Shown: positions 1-5,197 of the stretch, piece after piece
How the letters are laid out: every line of letters begins with the position of its first letter
Position numbering within the stretch: the first letter of the stretch is position 1
Origin: Chloroflexota bacterium
GTDB taxonomy: Bacteria; Chloroflexota; Limnocylindria; P2-11E
Assembly: GCA_025350745.1 (NCBI GenBank)
Contig: JANXXG010000328.1
Location: forward strand, 1 to 7,409
Direction: 5' to 3'
DNA length: 7,409 bases
Translations under genes and position numbers: made by a program
The notes under the pieces: generated by a model
Databases searched by the model: none
What the model was told of the DNA's origin: nothing
The model's input: the letters and a program-made list of their open reading frames with translations, nothing else

Positions 1-479
1 ACTGGCCAGCGGATCCCTGAAGCCAGCCCACACGTGTCCGGGTGGATCTCGTTGGTGTAGACGCGGCAGGTCTGGCCCACCGCGATCGTCATGCTCGGAA
101 ACCTGTAGCTCGGATAGGTCTGAGAGCCGCATTGCGATGTGGGGCAGACGGCGAGGGGGCGAACGCTGACGATCTCCCAGCCGCTCATGTCTTGCGCTGC
201 TCCACCGCGATTCGTGATCTCAACGTATTGACCCGAGCCAGTGTTTGGGTCCACACCCTCGCCTTCGTAATGGAGCTGCGTGATCACGAGCGAAGAGGCA
301 ACGTTCGGCGGTGCACCCGTTGGGGACGGCGGTGTCGGCCTCGGGGTAGCCGGAACGGCAGTCGTGGTCGCCGCCGTTGTAGGTGGTGCGGATCCACATG
401 CAGCAAGTCCGATGATCGTCACGGCCGCGAGCAGCAGGACGAACGAGTTTGTCCGGCCGAGCCAGCGACATCCGCTCAA
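1..479 (-). CDS. Lipoprotein with lamin-tail-like (LTD) domain, C-terminus cut by window edge
   Basis: An open frame runs from a TTG codon at 479 leftwards off the window: 159 codons without a stop. The N-terminus is a lipoprotein signal: a basic stretch (R5, R9), hydrophobic core FVLLLAAVTIIGLAAC and lipobox LAAC with Cys28. A Thr/Pro-rich linker follows (about residues 30-60), as in surface-anchored lipoproteins. From about residue 64 the pattern is lamin-tail-like: VITQLHYEGEG, then QYVEITNRG, DMSGWEIVSV, and later FPSMTIAVGQTCRVYTNE. In LTD proteins the G.YVEI.N....D.SGW and F....I..G...RVYT segments are the hallmark. Four cysteines in the domain (112, 117, 138, 150) may form disulfides outside the cell. 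The TTG start is chosen because GGAG (491-488) lies 8 nt upstream and the signal peptide begins there. Role unknown; LTDs are found in extracytoplasmic and nuclease-associated proteins. Sure of the lipoprotein, fairly sure of the domain. Confidence 0.8.
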   Translation of the reverse strand, partial: MSGCRWLGRTNSFVLLLAAVTIIGLAACGSAPPTTAATTTAVPATPRPTPPSPTGAPPNVASSLVITQLHYEGEGVDPNTGSGQYVEITNRGGAAQDMSGWEIVSVRPLAVCPTSQCGSQTYPSYRFPSMTIAVGQTCRVYTNEIHPDTCGLASGIRWP

Positions 480-865
480 CTTGCCAACTCCACGCTCACA
501 CGCGACATGACCTGGGTCCTCCGATCTCAGCGGGGCACTTCTTAGCGGTTAGACGTGCCAAACCCAGGTCCATGGCCCGAACCTGGCAAAAGTGAGAACA
601 GCCGCGGCGAGACCGCCTGGACTCCCTAGAACAGCTGGCTGGACCCCGAAAGGAATCTCTGCGGTCGTGAGATCCCGGGGATCTGGGGGGGCTTCCTGCA
701 ACCCCTGGCCCATAACTTGGCGCCGCCCGACCATCTCGCATGAGCGTCCGCGTCTATCAGGTCACCTTCGAGCTCTGGCATCTCGCAAGTATCCTGCCCC
801 TCAGGACGCCGTTCGAGAGACCCGCGTGTCGGGCTGGAGTTCGGGCGCGCTCTAGGCTTTGCGGC
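480..865. other. Divergent intergenic region, no gene seen
   Basis: This 386-nt gap separates the minus-strand lipoprotein from the plus-strand hydrolase/cyclase, so both promoters should lie here. No clear sigma-70 box pair is visible for either gene. It holds three copies of the hexamer ACCTGG/CCAGGT near the lipoprotein side and a small inverted repeat AGATCC-CGG-GGATCT at 670-684, next to a G-run. The plus-strand frame of the cyclase stays open through part of it (from 740), but that stretch looks unlike protein and is treated as leader. Confidence 0.5.
509..586. repeat. Inverted repeats of ACCTGG upstream of lipoprotein gene
   Basis: GACCTGGGT (509-517) and ACCCAGGTC (562-570) are perfect 9-bp inverted arms 44 nt apart. 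CCAGGT (564-569) pairs again with ACCTGG (581-586) across 11 nt. The three half-sites lie 30-107 nt upstream of the TTG start of the lipoprotein. They could be regulator half-sites or a leader hairpin. In GC-rich DNA a six-base motif can recur by chance, so this is a weak call. Confidence 0.3.
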
Positions 866-2209
866 ATGGCACCAACGGTCCTGTACGCGCGGAGCGGCGA
901 GCTTCAGATCGCGTATTCCATCCTCGGCGCGGGACCCGTCGATGTCGTGTGGTGCGCAGGCGCGATGTCTCACCTCCAAGGGCAGCTCGCGTCGCCGTAC
1001 TTCCGGCAGATGTGGGATCGGCTGGGGACCTACTCGCGCCTCATCCTGTTCGATCGACGCGGCTCCGGGATGTCCGACCGTCCGCCCGGTGTCGCGACGC
1101 TCGAGGAGCGCATCGATGACATCCGCGCGGTGATGGACGCCGCGCAGAGTGAGCGCGCGCACATTTTTGGGGTCTCTGAAGGCGGGCAAATGGCCTCACT
1201 GTTCGCAGCGACGTACCCCGACCGGACCCGTTCGCTGATCCTCTGGGGTACCCGACCGCGGTGGACGCGGACAGCCGACTACCCTTGGGGCCCGACCGAC
1301 GAGCAGGCTGAGCGCGCCCTCGAGGAGAGCGTCGCGAACGGCTGGCGCCCGGATCTGACCAGTCCGTTCATGCGCCGCTGGCTCGGCCCGCGGTATCGGG
1401 ATGACCCCGTTTTCCTCGAAGCGTGGGCGGAGCTCGGCCAACTCTCGATGACCCCGGCCGCGCGCGCCGCTCAGGAGCGGATGAATCGCATTGCGGACGT
1501 GAGGGGCGTCCTGTCGAGCATCCGCGTGCCGACCATCATCCTTGCCGGCGCCGATGACCCGGTGATGCCGCCTGAAATCGCGCGTGACCTCGTCGCGCGG
1601 ATCCCCGGCGCTCGGCACGTCCAATTCGAGGGTCACGGTCACTTGTTGCTCGGCGCGTGGGATGAGGTGAACGAGACGATCCGGGAGTGGGTCACCCAGG
1701 CGGCAGCACCTGTGGCCGCCGACCGGTTCCTCGCGACCGTCCTATTCGTTGACCTGGTCGGATCGACCGACCGGGTCGTGCGCATCGGCGATACCGCCTG
1801 GCGCGACCTCCTCGGCCGCTACTACGCGGCAGTCCGTCGCGATCTTGCGGTGTACGGAGGTGTTGAGGTGGACACCGCGGGCGACGGTCTGCTTGCGCAC
1901 TTCGACGGGCCCGGCCGCGCGATCCGTTGCGCGATGGCGATCGAGCGGACGGCGGCAGCGCTGGGGCTCGAGGCCAGGGCAGGCCTGCACACCGGCGAGG
2001 TCGAGAGGGACGGGGGTGCAATCCGCGGAATCGCGGTCCACCTCGCGGCTCGTGTCGGCGCTCTCGCGGGGGCGGGCGAGGTCCTGGTGTCGAGCACGGT
2101 GCGCGAGCTCGTAGCCGGGTCAGGATTTTCCTTCGCCGATCGGGGCACCCACACCCTGAAGGGGATCCCAGAGCCCCGACAGGTTCTCGCAGTCGAAGCC
2201 CCCGCGTAA
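866..2209 (+). CDS. Alpha/beta hydrolase fused to class III adenylate/guanylate cyclase-like domain
   Basis: 447 aa, two domains. Residues about 1-275 are an alpha/beta hydrolase: nucleophile elbow FGVSEGG with Ser104, acid in GADDPVMP (Asp231) and catalytic His in GHGHLLL (likely His259), so the triad looks complete. Residues about 288-447 are a class III nucleotidyl cyclase homology domain: FVDLVGST carries metal Asp296 and DTAGDG carries metal Asp340, with the 44-residue spacing of mycobacterial Rv1625c. The transition-state Arg is present (Arg396 in VHLAAR). The purine-selecting Lys is replaced by Asp336, the partner Asp by Ala385, and the Asn by His392, so cAMP or cGMP synthesis is doubtful. 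This fusion is a recurrent architecture in Actinobacteria and Chloroflexota; the hydrolase may act as a sensor of a small ligand. No membrane segment, so probably cytoplasmic. ATG 866 is chosen because the hydrolase fold starts there (MAPTVLYARSGELQIAYS); an in-frame extension to 740 looks non-coding. No strong ribosome binding site. Confidence 0.9.
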   Translation: MAPTVLYARSGELQIAYSILGAGPVDVVWCAGAMSHLQGQLASPYFRQMWDRLGTYSRLILFDRRGSGMSDRPPGVATLEERIDDIRAVMDAAQSERAHIFGVSEGGQMASLFAATYPDRTRSLILWGTRPRWTRTADYPWGPTDEQAERALEESVANGWRPDLTSPFMRRWLGPRYRDDPVFLEAWAELGQLSMTPAARAAQERMNRIADVRGVLSSIRVPTIILAGADDPVMPPEIARDLVARIPGARHVQFEGHGHLLLGAWDEVNETIREWVTQAAAPVAADRFLATVLFVDLVGSTDRVVRIGDTAWRDLLGRYYAAVRRDLAVYGGVEVDTAGDGLLAHFDGPGRAIRCAMAIERTAAALGLEARAGLHTGEVERDGGAIRGIAVHLAARVGALAGAGEVLVSSTVRELVAGSGFSFADRGTHTLKGIPEPRQVLAVEAPA

Positions 2210-2315
2210 TCGGAAGGGTCCGACCAGTCATCCCCCCGAGGGTGAGGCGTCGCTGATGTAGGTGCGCTCTCAACGGGCTGTCTCGCGATCGCATGGGCTG
2301 ATGGGAAGAACTGCT

Positions 2316-2794
2316 ATGGCCTATGACGTCACGATCGAGCGGACGAGCGAGTGCCCAACAGCAGTTGTCAAAGTCAACACAACGTGGCGGGAGTTCGGGA
2401 TGCTGTGGCCCGCGTTGCTCGACGCCGTGTGGGCGTTGCTGCGCTCGACGCCTGGCCTACGCACCGATGGTCACAACGTCATGCTGTATCGGCACGGCCC
2501 CCGGGAGGCCCGGTCGAGGTCGCGGTCGAGGTCGGCGTCCAAGTCACCGGACCGTTCCGGTCCGAACGGCCGCGTCGTCCCCTCGATCTTGCCGGCCACG
2601 GAGGCAGCCGTGACGCTCCACGTCAGGAACCCTACGGGGATCGGCGCCGCGCACGCTGCAGTGCGGGCGTGGTGCTCCGCGCAGCGCCGTGAGCTGACCG
2701 GTGTCTCCTGCGAGATCTACGGAGACCTGACCCGCGGACCGGGCACGTCGATGTCACCTTCTACTGGGAGGTCGTAGGGACAGGCGCGGCGTGA
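2316..2794 (+). pseudogene. GyrI-like / effector-binding domain protein, broken by several frame changes
   Basis: The start at 2316 follows GGGAAGAA and reads MAYDVTIERTSECPTAVVKV, then TTWREFGMLWPALLDAVW and GHNVMLYR. This is the usual N-terminal half of small GyrI-like proteins, the domain that binds effectors in AraC/MerR-type regulators and SbmC. After about 2495 the protein-like sequence moves to the next frame (PPGGPVEVAVEVGVQVTGPF, about 2498-2557). It returns to the first frame near 2562 (GRVVPSILPATEAAVTLHV), and GIGAAHAAVRAWC and GVSCEIYGD follow. It ends in the other frame from about 2741 (GHVDVTFYWEVV, stop 2792-2794). The short EPYG at 2627-2638, matching the family's GPY.G, is also in the alternate frame. 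At least three net shifts are therefore needed. The uncorrected frame would stop at 2777 with an Arg/Ser-rich middle unlike the family. Two shifts lie near C5 and G4 runs, so sequencing error is possible; decay of a real gene is the other reading. It is 106 nt downstream of the cyclase on the same strand. Confidence 0.65.
2511..2534 (+). repeat. Perfect 12-bp tandem duplication (CGGTCGAGGTCG x2)
   Basis: CGGTCGAGGTCG occurs twice in a row, coding for the repeated Val-Glu-Val part of the broken GyrI-like gene in the alternate frame. It is just after the first inferred frame change, so slippage could have produced it. Family members have a similar V-E-V-x strand, so the repeat may also be simple codon recurrence. 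Confidence 0.5.
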
Positions 2795-2996
2795 TCGATC
2801 TCCTCCAGGCATCCGCAGGCTGAAGGGATCACCGGATTTCAGCAACGAGACGCCCCAAACCGGACGGCCTGTACCTTGCAAGTCGTCCACCCATGGCGCA
2901 GCTCAGGCCAGAGGGTCACGTACCGCCCGTCACTTCTCATCCTCGCGGCGCCAGCGTTCTGAAGGCGGGGGCTCCAGGTGCCGTGATGCCAATGAC

Positions 2997-3022
2997 ACCA
3001 TTAGTAGATATATAGCGGCGCG
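2997..3022. promoter_or_regulatory. Putative operator, copy 1 (TAGATAT motif)
   Basis: ACCATTAGTAGATATATAG followed by CGGCGCG stands out as AT-rich in GC-rich surroundings. It matches copy 2 at 3670-3695 at 22 of 26 positions in the same orientation. The core GTAGATATATAG is an imperfect palindrome, as expected for a site bound by a dimeric winged-helix regulator (PadR is one possibility; the family cannot be told from the site). It ends 78 nt before the DoxX start, just upstream of the candidate promoter, so it could bind an activator. If TATATA at 3009-3014 is itself a -10 box, it would instead suit a repressor. Confidence 0.45.
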
Positions 3023-3057
3023 CAGTTCCGCAGCAGTTCGGGCTACGCATAGAGGCG

Positions 3058-3063
3058 TATAAC
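3058..3063 (+). promoter_or_regulatory. Candidate -10 box (TATAAC) for the DoxX gene
   Basis: TATAAC matches five of six bases of the sigma-70 -10 consensus and would give a leader of about 30 nt ending in a good ribosome binding site. No convincing -35 hexamer is found 16-18 nt upstream (AGTTCG region), so the promoter may depend on an activator or another sigma factor. Confidence 0.3.
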
Positions 3064-3087
3064 GGTCTCTGCGGGCCGCACCCGCCC

Positions 3088-3093
3088 AAGGAG
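3088..3093 (+). promoter_or_regulatory. Ribosome binding site deciding the DoxX start
   Basis: AAGGAG directly abuts the ATG at 3094 but lies 6 nt before the ATG at 3100. Spacing therefore favours 3100 as the start. It is the strongest Shine-Dalgarno sequence in the window. Confidence 0.7.
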
Positions 3094-3099
3094 ATGACC

Positions 3100-3621
3100 A
3101 TGCACGTGGACCTCGCGCTGCTTGTGCTGCGGGTCGCGGTCGGTGTGGTCATCTTCGCGCACGGCGCGATGAAACTCGGATGGGTCGGCAAGGGCGGCAC
3201 GCCCGCTGGCACCGCTGGATGGCTCACCAGCATCGGCATCCGCCCGGGTTTGTTCTGGGCCTGGGTCGTGATCCTGGCCGAGGCCGGCGGCGGTGTGCTC
3301 ATGATCCTTGGCCTCGGTGGGCCGATCGGCCCGGGCATCGTGGCCGGCGACCTGGTCGTCGCGATCATCGTGGCCCACCTCCCGAAAGGCTTCTGGGCTG
3401 CCCAGGGCGGCTGGGAGTTCATCGCCCCAATCGCCGCGGGCGCCTTCGCGATCGCCCTGATCGGGAACGGCCGCTGGTCGGTCGATGGCGCGTTCGGGCT
3501 GACCTATTCAAGCCAACTGGTGTACGGGTGGCTCGCGATCGTGGCCGCCGGTGCGCTGCTCGCGCTCGTGATACGCGCACTCGCGCCAAAGCCCAAGCCA
3601 GCGGCGGGCGGCGCGGCGTAA
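3100..3621 (+). CDS. DoxX-family integral membrane protein
   Basis: 173 aa, mostly hydrophobic, with four to five membrane spans: about residues 4-22, 51-71, 76-93, 108-122 and 141-160. The N-terminal HGAMKLGW (His21-Gly22, Lys25) after the first helix and the conserved Glu61 in VILAEAGGG are typical of DoxX/YphA-type proteins. The tail is short, basic and Pro/Ala-rich (PKPKPAAGG), probably cytoplasmic. DoxX is a subunit of archaeal thiosulfate:quinone oxidoreductase; most bacterial relatives are of unknown function, some linked to oxidative or thiol stress (MmpS/SodA/DoxX in mycobacteria). The start is set by the ribosome binding site at 3088-3093. The gene stands alone, flanked by the two TAGATAT repeats, and converges on the YCII gene. 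Confidence 0.88.
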   Translation: MHVDLALLVLRVAVGVVIFAHGAMKLGWVGKGGTPAGTAGWLTSIGIRPGLFWAWVVILAEAGGGVLMILGLGGPIGPGIVAGDLVVAIIVAHLPKGFWAAQGGWEFIAPIAAGAFAIALIGNGRWSVDGAFGLTYSSQLVYGWLAIVAAGALLALVIRALAPKPKPAAGGAA

Positions 3622-3669
3622 CTCTGAGGGCGTCGTGTCGCGGTGTGGTGGTGTCGTGATCCCAGTTGG

Positions 3670-3695
3670 ACCATTACTAGATATCTAGAGGCGCC
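3670..3695. promoter_or_regulatory. Putative operator, copy 2 (perfect 12-bp palindrome)
   Basis: ACCATTACTAGATATCTAG followed by AGGCGCC; CTAGATATCTAG (3677-3688) is a perfect palindrome. It is a direct repeat of the site at 2997-3022, starting 673 nt further on. It lies between the convergent DoxX and YCII genes, which is an odd place for a promoter operator. It is followed by AGAGG-CGCCTA-CCTCT (3687-3702), which can form a small hairpin. It could be a true binding site, a relic of a duplicated promoter, or part of a shared terminator region. Confidence 0.45.
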
Positions 3696-3736
3696 TACCT
3701 CTGCCCGCGCTGGTCGGCGTGGGCCCCGCTTCTTGG

Positions 3737-4054
3737 CTACATCGCGTTGACGGTTTCGTAGACCGCGATCTGCCCGCCGCTCTTCAGCACTGGGCAGCCC
3801 GCCGCCATCTTGGCGGCCTCGTCAATCGAGCCGGCCTCGAGGATGCTGTAGCCGGAGGCGATCCGGGCAATTGGACCGTCGCCGATCGCGCCGTCCGCCG
3901 ACACGCTCTTCACCTTGCCGGTGAAGGGGTTGCCGCCATCGACCACCGCCGTGCCGAGATCCTTGAACCAGGCGTCCCAGGCCTTCAGGCCCTCCGCCCG
4001 GGCCTCGGGCGTGCTGGCCATGGCGCCGCCGTAGTAGACGAGCAGGTGCTTCAA
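3737..4054 (-). CDS. YCII-family (DGPF-type) protein
   Basis: 105 aa starting at a TTG codon: LKHLLVYYGG, then AWDAWFKDLG, VVDGGNPFTGKVKSV, GYSILEAGSIDEAAKMA, GCPVL and a terminal IAVYETVNAM. This is the standard pattern and length of YCII-related proteins, small ferredoxin-like dimers; the relatives beside ECF42 sigma factors carry the DGPF motif, seen here as DGGNPF. Their reaction is mostly unknown. TTG is chosen because AAAGGA (4067-4062) lies 7 nt upstream and family members begin M-K-x-L; the frame stays open back to 4192 but that stretch is unlike protein. No ECF sigma gene is in the window. It converges with the DoxX gene and has a TAGATATC core about 125 nt upstream. Confidence 0.87.
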   Translation of the reverse strand: MKHLLVYYGGAMASTPEARAEGLKAWDAWFKDLGTAVVDGGNPFTGKVKSVSADGAIGDGPIARIASGYSILEAGSIDEAAKMAAGCPVLKSGGQIAVYETVNAM

Positions 4055-4363
4055 GGGTGTGTCCTTTCGTTCGCGTCTGGCTGGTGTGAGATCCGCAGCC
4101 AGCGTAGCGGCCGCGCGGCCTAGGTTAGTGCGGGTCGCGTCGGGGACATGAGCGCGATCGCCATAGGCGTTGCCGCGATATCTACCGGACACTGGCTTTT
4201 CATGGTCGGTCCGGGCGGTGTCGCTTCTTCAGAGTGCGGCGTCGATACGGCACCGAGTTGCACCGAGCGACGCCATGGGTGGGTTGTGGTGGAGTCGGGT
4301 CACCGCGACAGGCCTCGGGCTTGACGCCCTAACAGCAGAGGCATTGCTCTGAGGCTCGCATCG
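4055..4363. other. Region between YCII and bioY genes, no gene seen
   Basis: About 310 nt without a convincing gene; short frames here have no protein-like composition and no tRNA or rRNA pattern is seen. Nearest the YCII start is a perfect 12-bp palindrome GGCCGCGCGGCC (4109-4120), unremarkable at this GC content. Further up is GATATCTA (4177-4184), read on the minus strand as TAGATATC, the core shared with the two sites around the DoxX gene. The promoter of the YCII gene should be here. Confidence 0.45.
4177..4184 (-). promoter_or_regulatory. Third TAGATATC core, upstream of YCII gene
   Basis: On the minus strand CCGGTAGATATCGCGGC carries the eight bases TAGATATC, identical to the core of copy 2 and seven of eight in copy 1. 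The flanks do not match, so it is at best a half or degenerate site. Its position about 125 nt before the TTG start of the YCII gene fits a regulatory role. Confidence 0.25.
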
Positions 4364-4396
4364 CGACGAGCGGCGCGCTCGGCGAGCGTCTCGTCG
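4364..4396 (-). terminator. Hairpin directly after bioY, likely terminator
   Basis: Two nested perfect stems lie two nucleotides past the bioY stop: outer CGACGAG/CTCGTCG (7 bp) and inner CGCTC/GAGCG (5 bp, loop GGC). An alternative fold pairs CGAGCG with CGCTCG (4367-4381). No U-tract follows, as is common for hairpin terminators in GC-rich bacteria. It could instead stabilise the 3' end of the mRNA. Confidence 0.45.
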
Positions 4397-4398
4397 GC

Positions 4399-5013
4399 TC
4401 AGCGCGGTCCGACGATCCGCCACGCGATCGGGAGTGCGACCGCTGCAAGCAGCAGCTTGTACAGGTCCCCGACGATGAACGGGGCGATGCCGGCCGCGAT
4501 GACCTGGCCGCCGACAAAGCGCGCCAGCCACGGCAACCCGAGCGCGTAGATCGCGACCTCGCCGACGAGCATCGCCGGCACGGCCGTGGCCAGCCGACGA
4601 TCCCAGCCGCGCTCGGCGAAGCGGCCCACGAGGAAGGCAGCGAGCGCGAATCCGGCGAGGTATCCCCCGGTGGGACCAATGAGGATCGCTGGCCCCGATG
4701 TGCCGCCAGCGAACACCGGCGCGCCAACTCCGCCTTCGGCGAGGTAGGCCACGACGCTCGCCAATCCGAGCCGACTCCCGAGCGCCGCGCCGACAACCAG
4801 CACCGCGAACGTCTGGCCAGTGACCGGCACCGGGCTGAACGGCAGGTCGATCCGCAGCTGCGCGGAGAGCGCAATGACCACGGACCCGCCGATCACCAGG
4901 GCGAGCTTCCAGACGAGCGAATCCGGGGCCAACGAGATCGCGACCGGTCGGGCCCTGGTCGCGATCACAGCCGCGATGATAGCCGTCGCGTCGGGCACCG
5001 CGACGCGCATCAT
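4399..5013 (-). CDS. bioY: Biotin transporter BioY (ECF S component)
   Basis: 204 aa. BioY is the membrane substrate-binding subunit of the energy-coupling-factor biotin importer, working with EcfA/EcfT-type (or BioM/BioN) partners or, in some bacteria, alone. The family pattern is clear: LPFSPVPVTGQTFAVLVVGA (about 57-76), YLAEGGVGAPVFAGG (90-104), GPTGGYLAGF (113-122), FIVGDLYKLLLA (179-190). Six hydrophobic helices fit residues about 33-52, 66-90, 110-130, 142-160, 168-182 and 184-201. Start: tandem ATG codons at 5013 and 5010; neither has a clear Shine-Dalgarno, so the message may be leaderless or the start slightly different. No bioM or bioN is adjacent. The gene diverges from the GH130 gene and ends two nucleotides before a strong hairpin. 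Several biotin auxotrophs rely on such a lone bioY; whether this one makes biotin cannot be seen here. Confidence 0.93.
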   Translation of the reverse strand: MMRVAVPDATAIIAAVIATRARPVAISLAPDSLVWKLALVIGGSVVIALSAQLRIDLPFSPVPVTGQTFAVLVVGAALGSRLGLASVVAYLAEGGVGAPVFAGGTSGPAILIGPTGGYLAGFALAAFLVGRFAERGWDRRLATAVPAMLVGEVAIYALGLPWLARFVGGQVIAAGIAPFIVGDLYKLLLAAVALPIAWRIVGPR

Positions 5014-5154
5014 CAGTGACCCGCGCGCAGCGGATCGAACGGGTGCAGCGGCATGCCCGTGCGCGTGATCGCGTTCGCCGGTCCGGGAGACCCGACGTCG
5101 GGCTCGGGCGTCCGCGCGATGTGACGCATCGCACAGGGTGGGGAGTGCTCTGAC

Positions 5155-5188
5155 TTGTACAGAGCCGCGCTTCAACGTTGGTGTACCG
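5155..5188. promoter_or_regulatory. Possible BirA-type biotin operator
   Basis: TTGTACAGA (5155-5163) and GGTGTACCG (5180-5188) are imperfect inverted 9-nt arms separated by 16 nt, with GTACA/TGTAC exactly paired. The known BirA operator is TTGTAAACC, about 14-16 nt, then GGTTTACAA; each arm here matches six of nine bases. Its place between bioY and the GH130 gene would suit biotin control of bioY, but it is about 140 nt from the bioY start and only 10 nt before the GH130 start. It may be chance. Confidence 0.25.
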
Positions 5189-5197
5189 TTCCGGCCC

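Larger units (their letters stand above)
2795..3099. other. Intergenic region upstream of the DoxX gene
   Basis: No gene is seen in these 305 nt. The first 200 nt show nothing recognisable. The last 100 hold the AT-rich operator-like repeat (2997-3022), a small inverted repeat TACGC-ATAGAG-GCGTA (3044-3059), a TATAAC hexamer (3058-3063) and a ribosome binding site (3088-3093). Together these make a plausible regulated promoter for the DoxX gene. Confidence 0.5.

Noticed and set aside
740..865. N-terminal extension of the hydrolase/cyclase to an ATG at 740
   Set aside because: The extra 42 residues look like translated leader, while the hydrolase fold begins naturally at 866.
626..1189. Minus-strand frame overlapping the start of the hydrolase/cyclase
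   Set aside because: Antisense shadow without motifs; it overlaps a well-supported gene.
2937..3422. Minus-strand frames overlapping the DoxX gene
   Set aside because: Antisense shadow; the plus-strand protein has clear membrane helices, family motifs and a ribosome binding site.
4055..4398. A tRNA or small RNA gene in the gap before bioY
   Set aside because: No T-loop GGTTCGAAT-like sequence or cloverleaf pairing was found; only a terminator-like hairpin is supported.
5138..5197. Upstream GTG start for the GH130 gene
   Set aside because: It would add 20 residues not expected in the family and run through the inverted repeat; kept only as an alternative.
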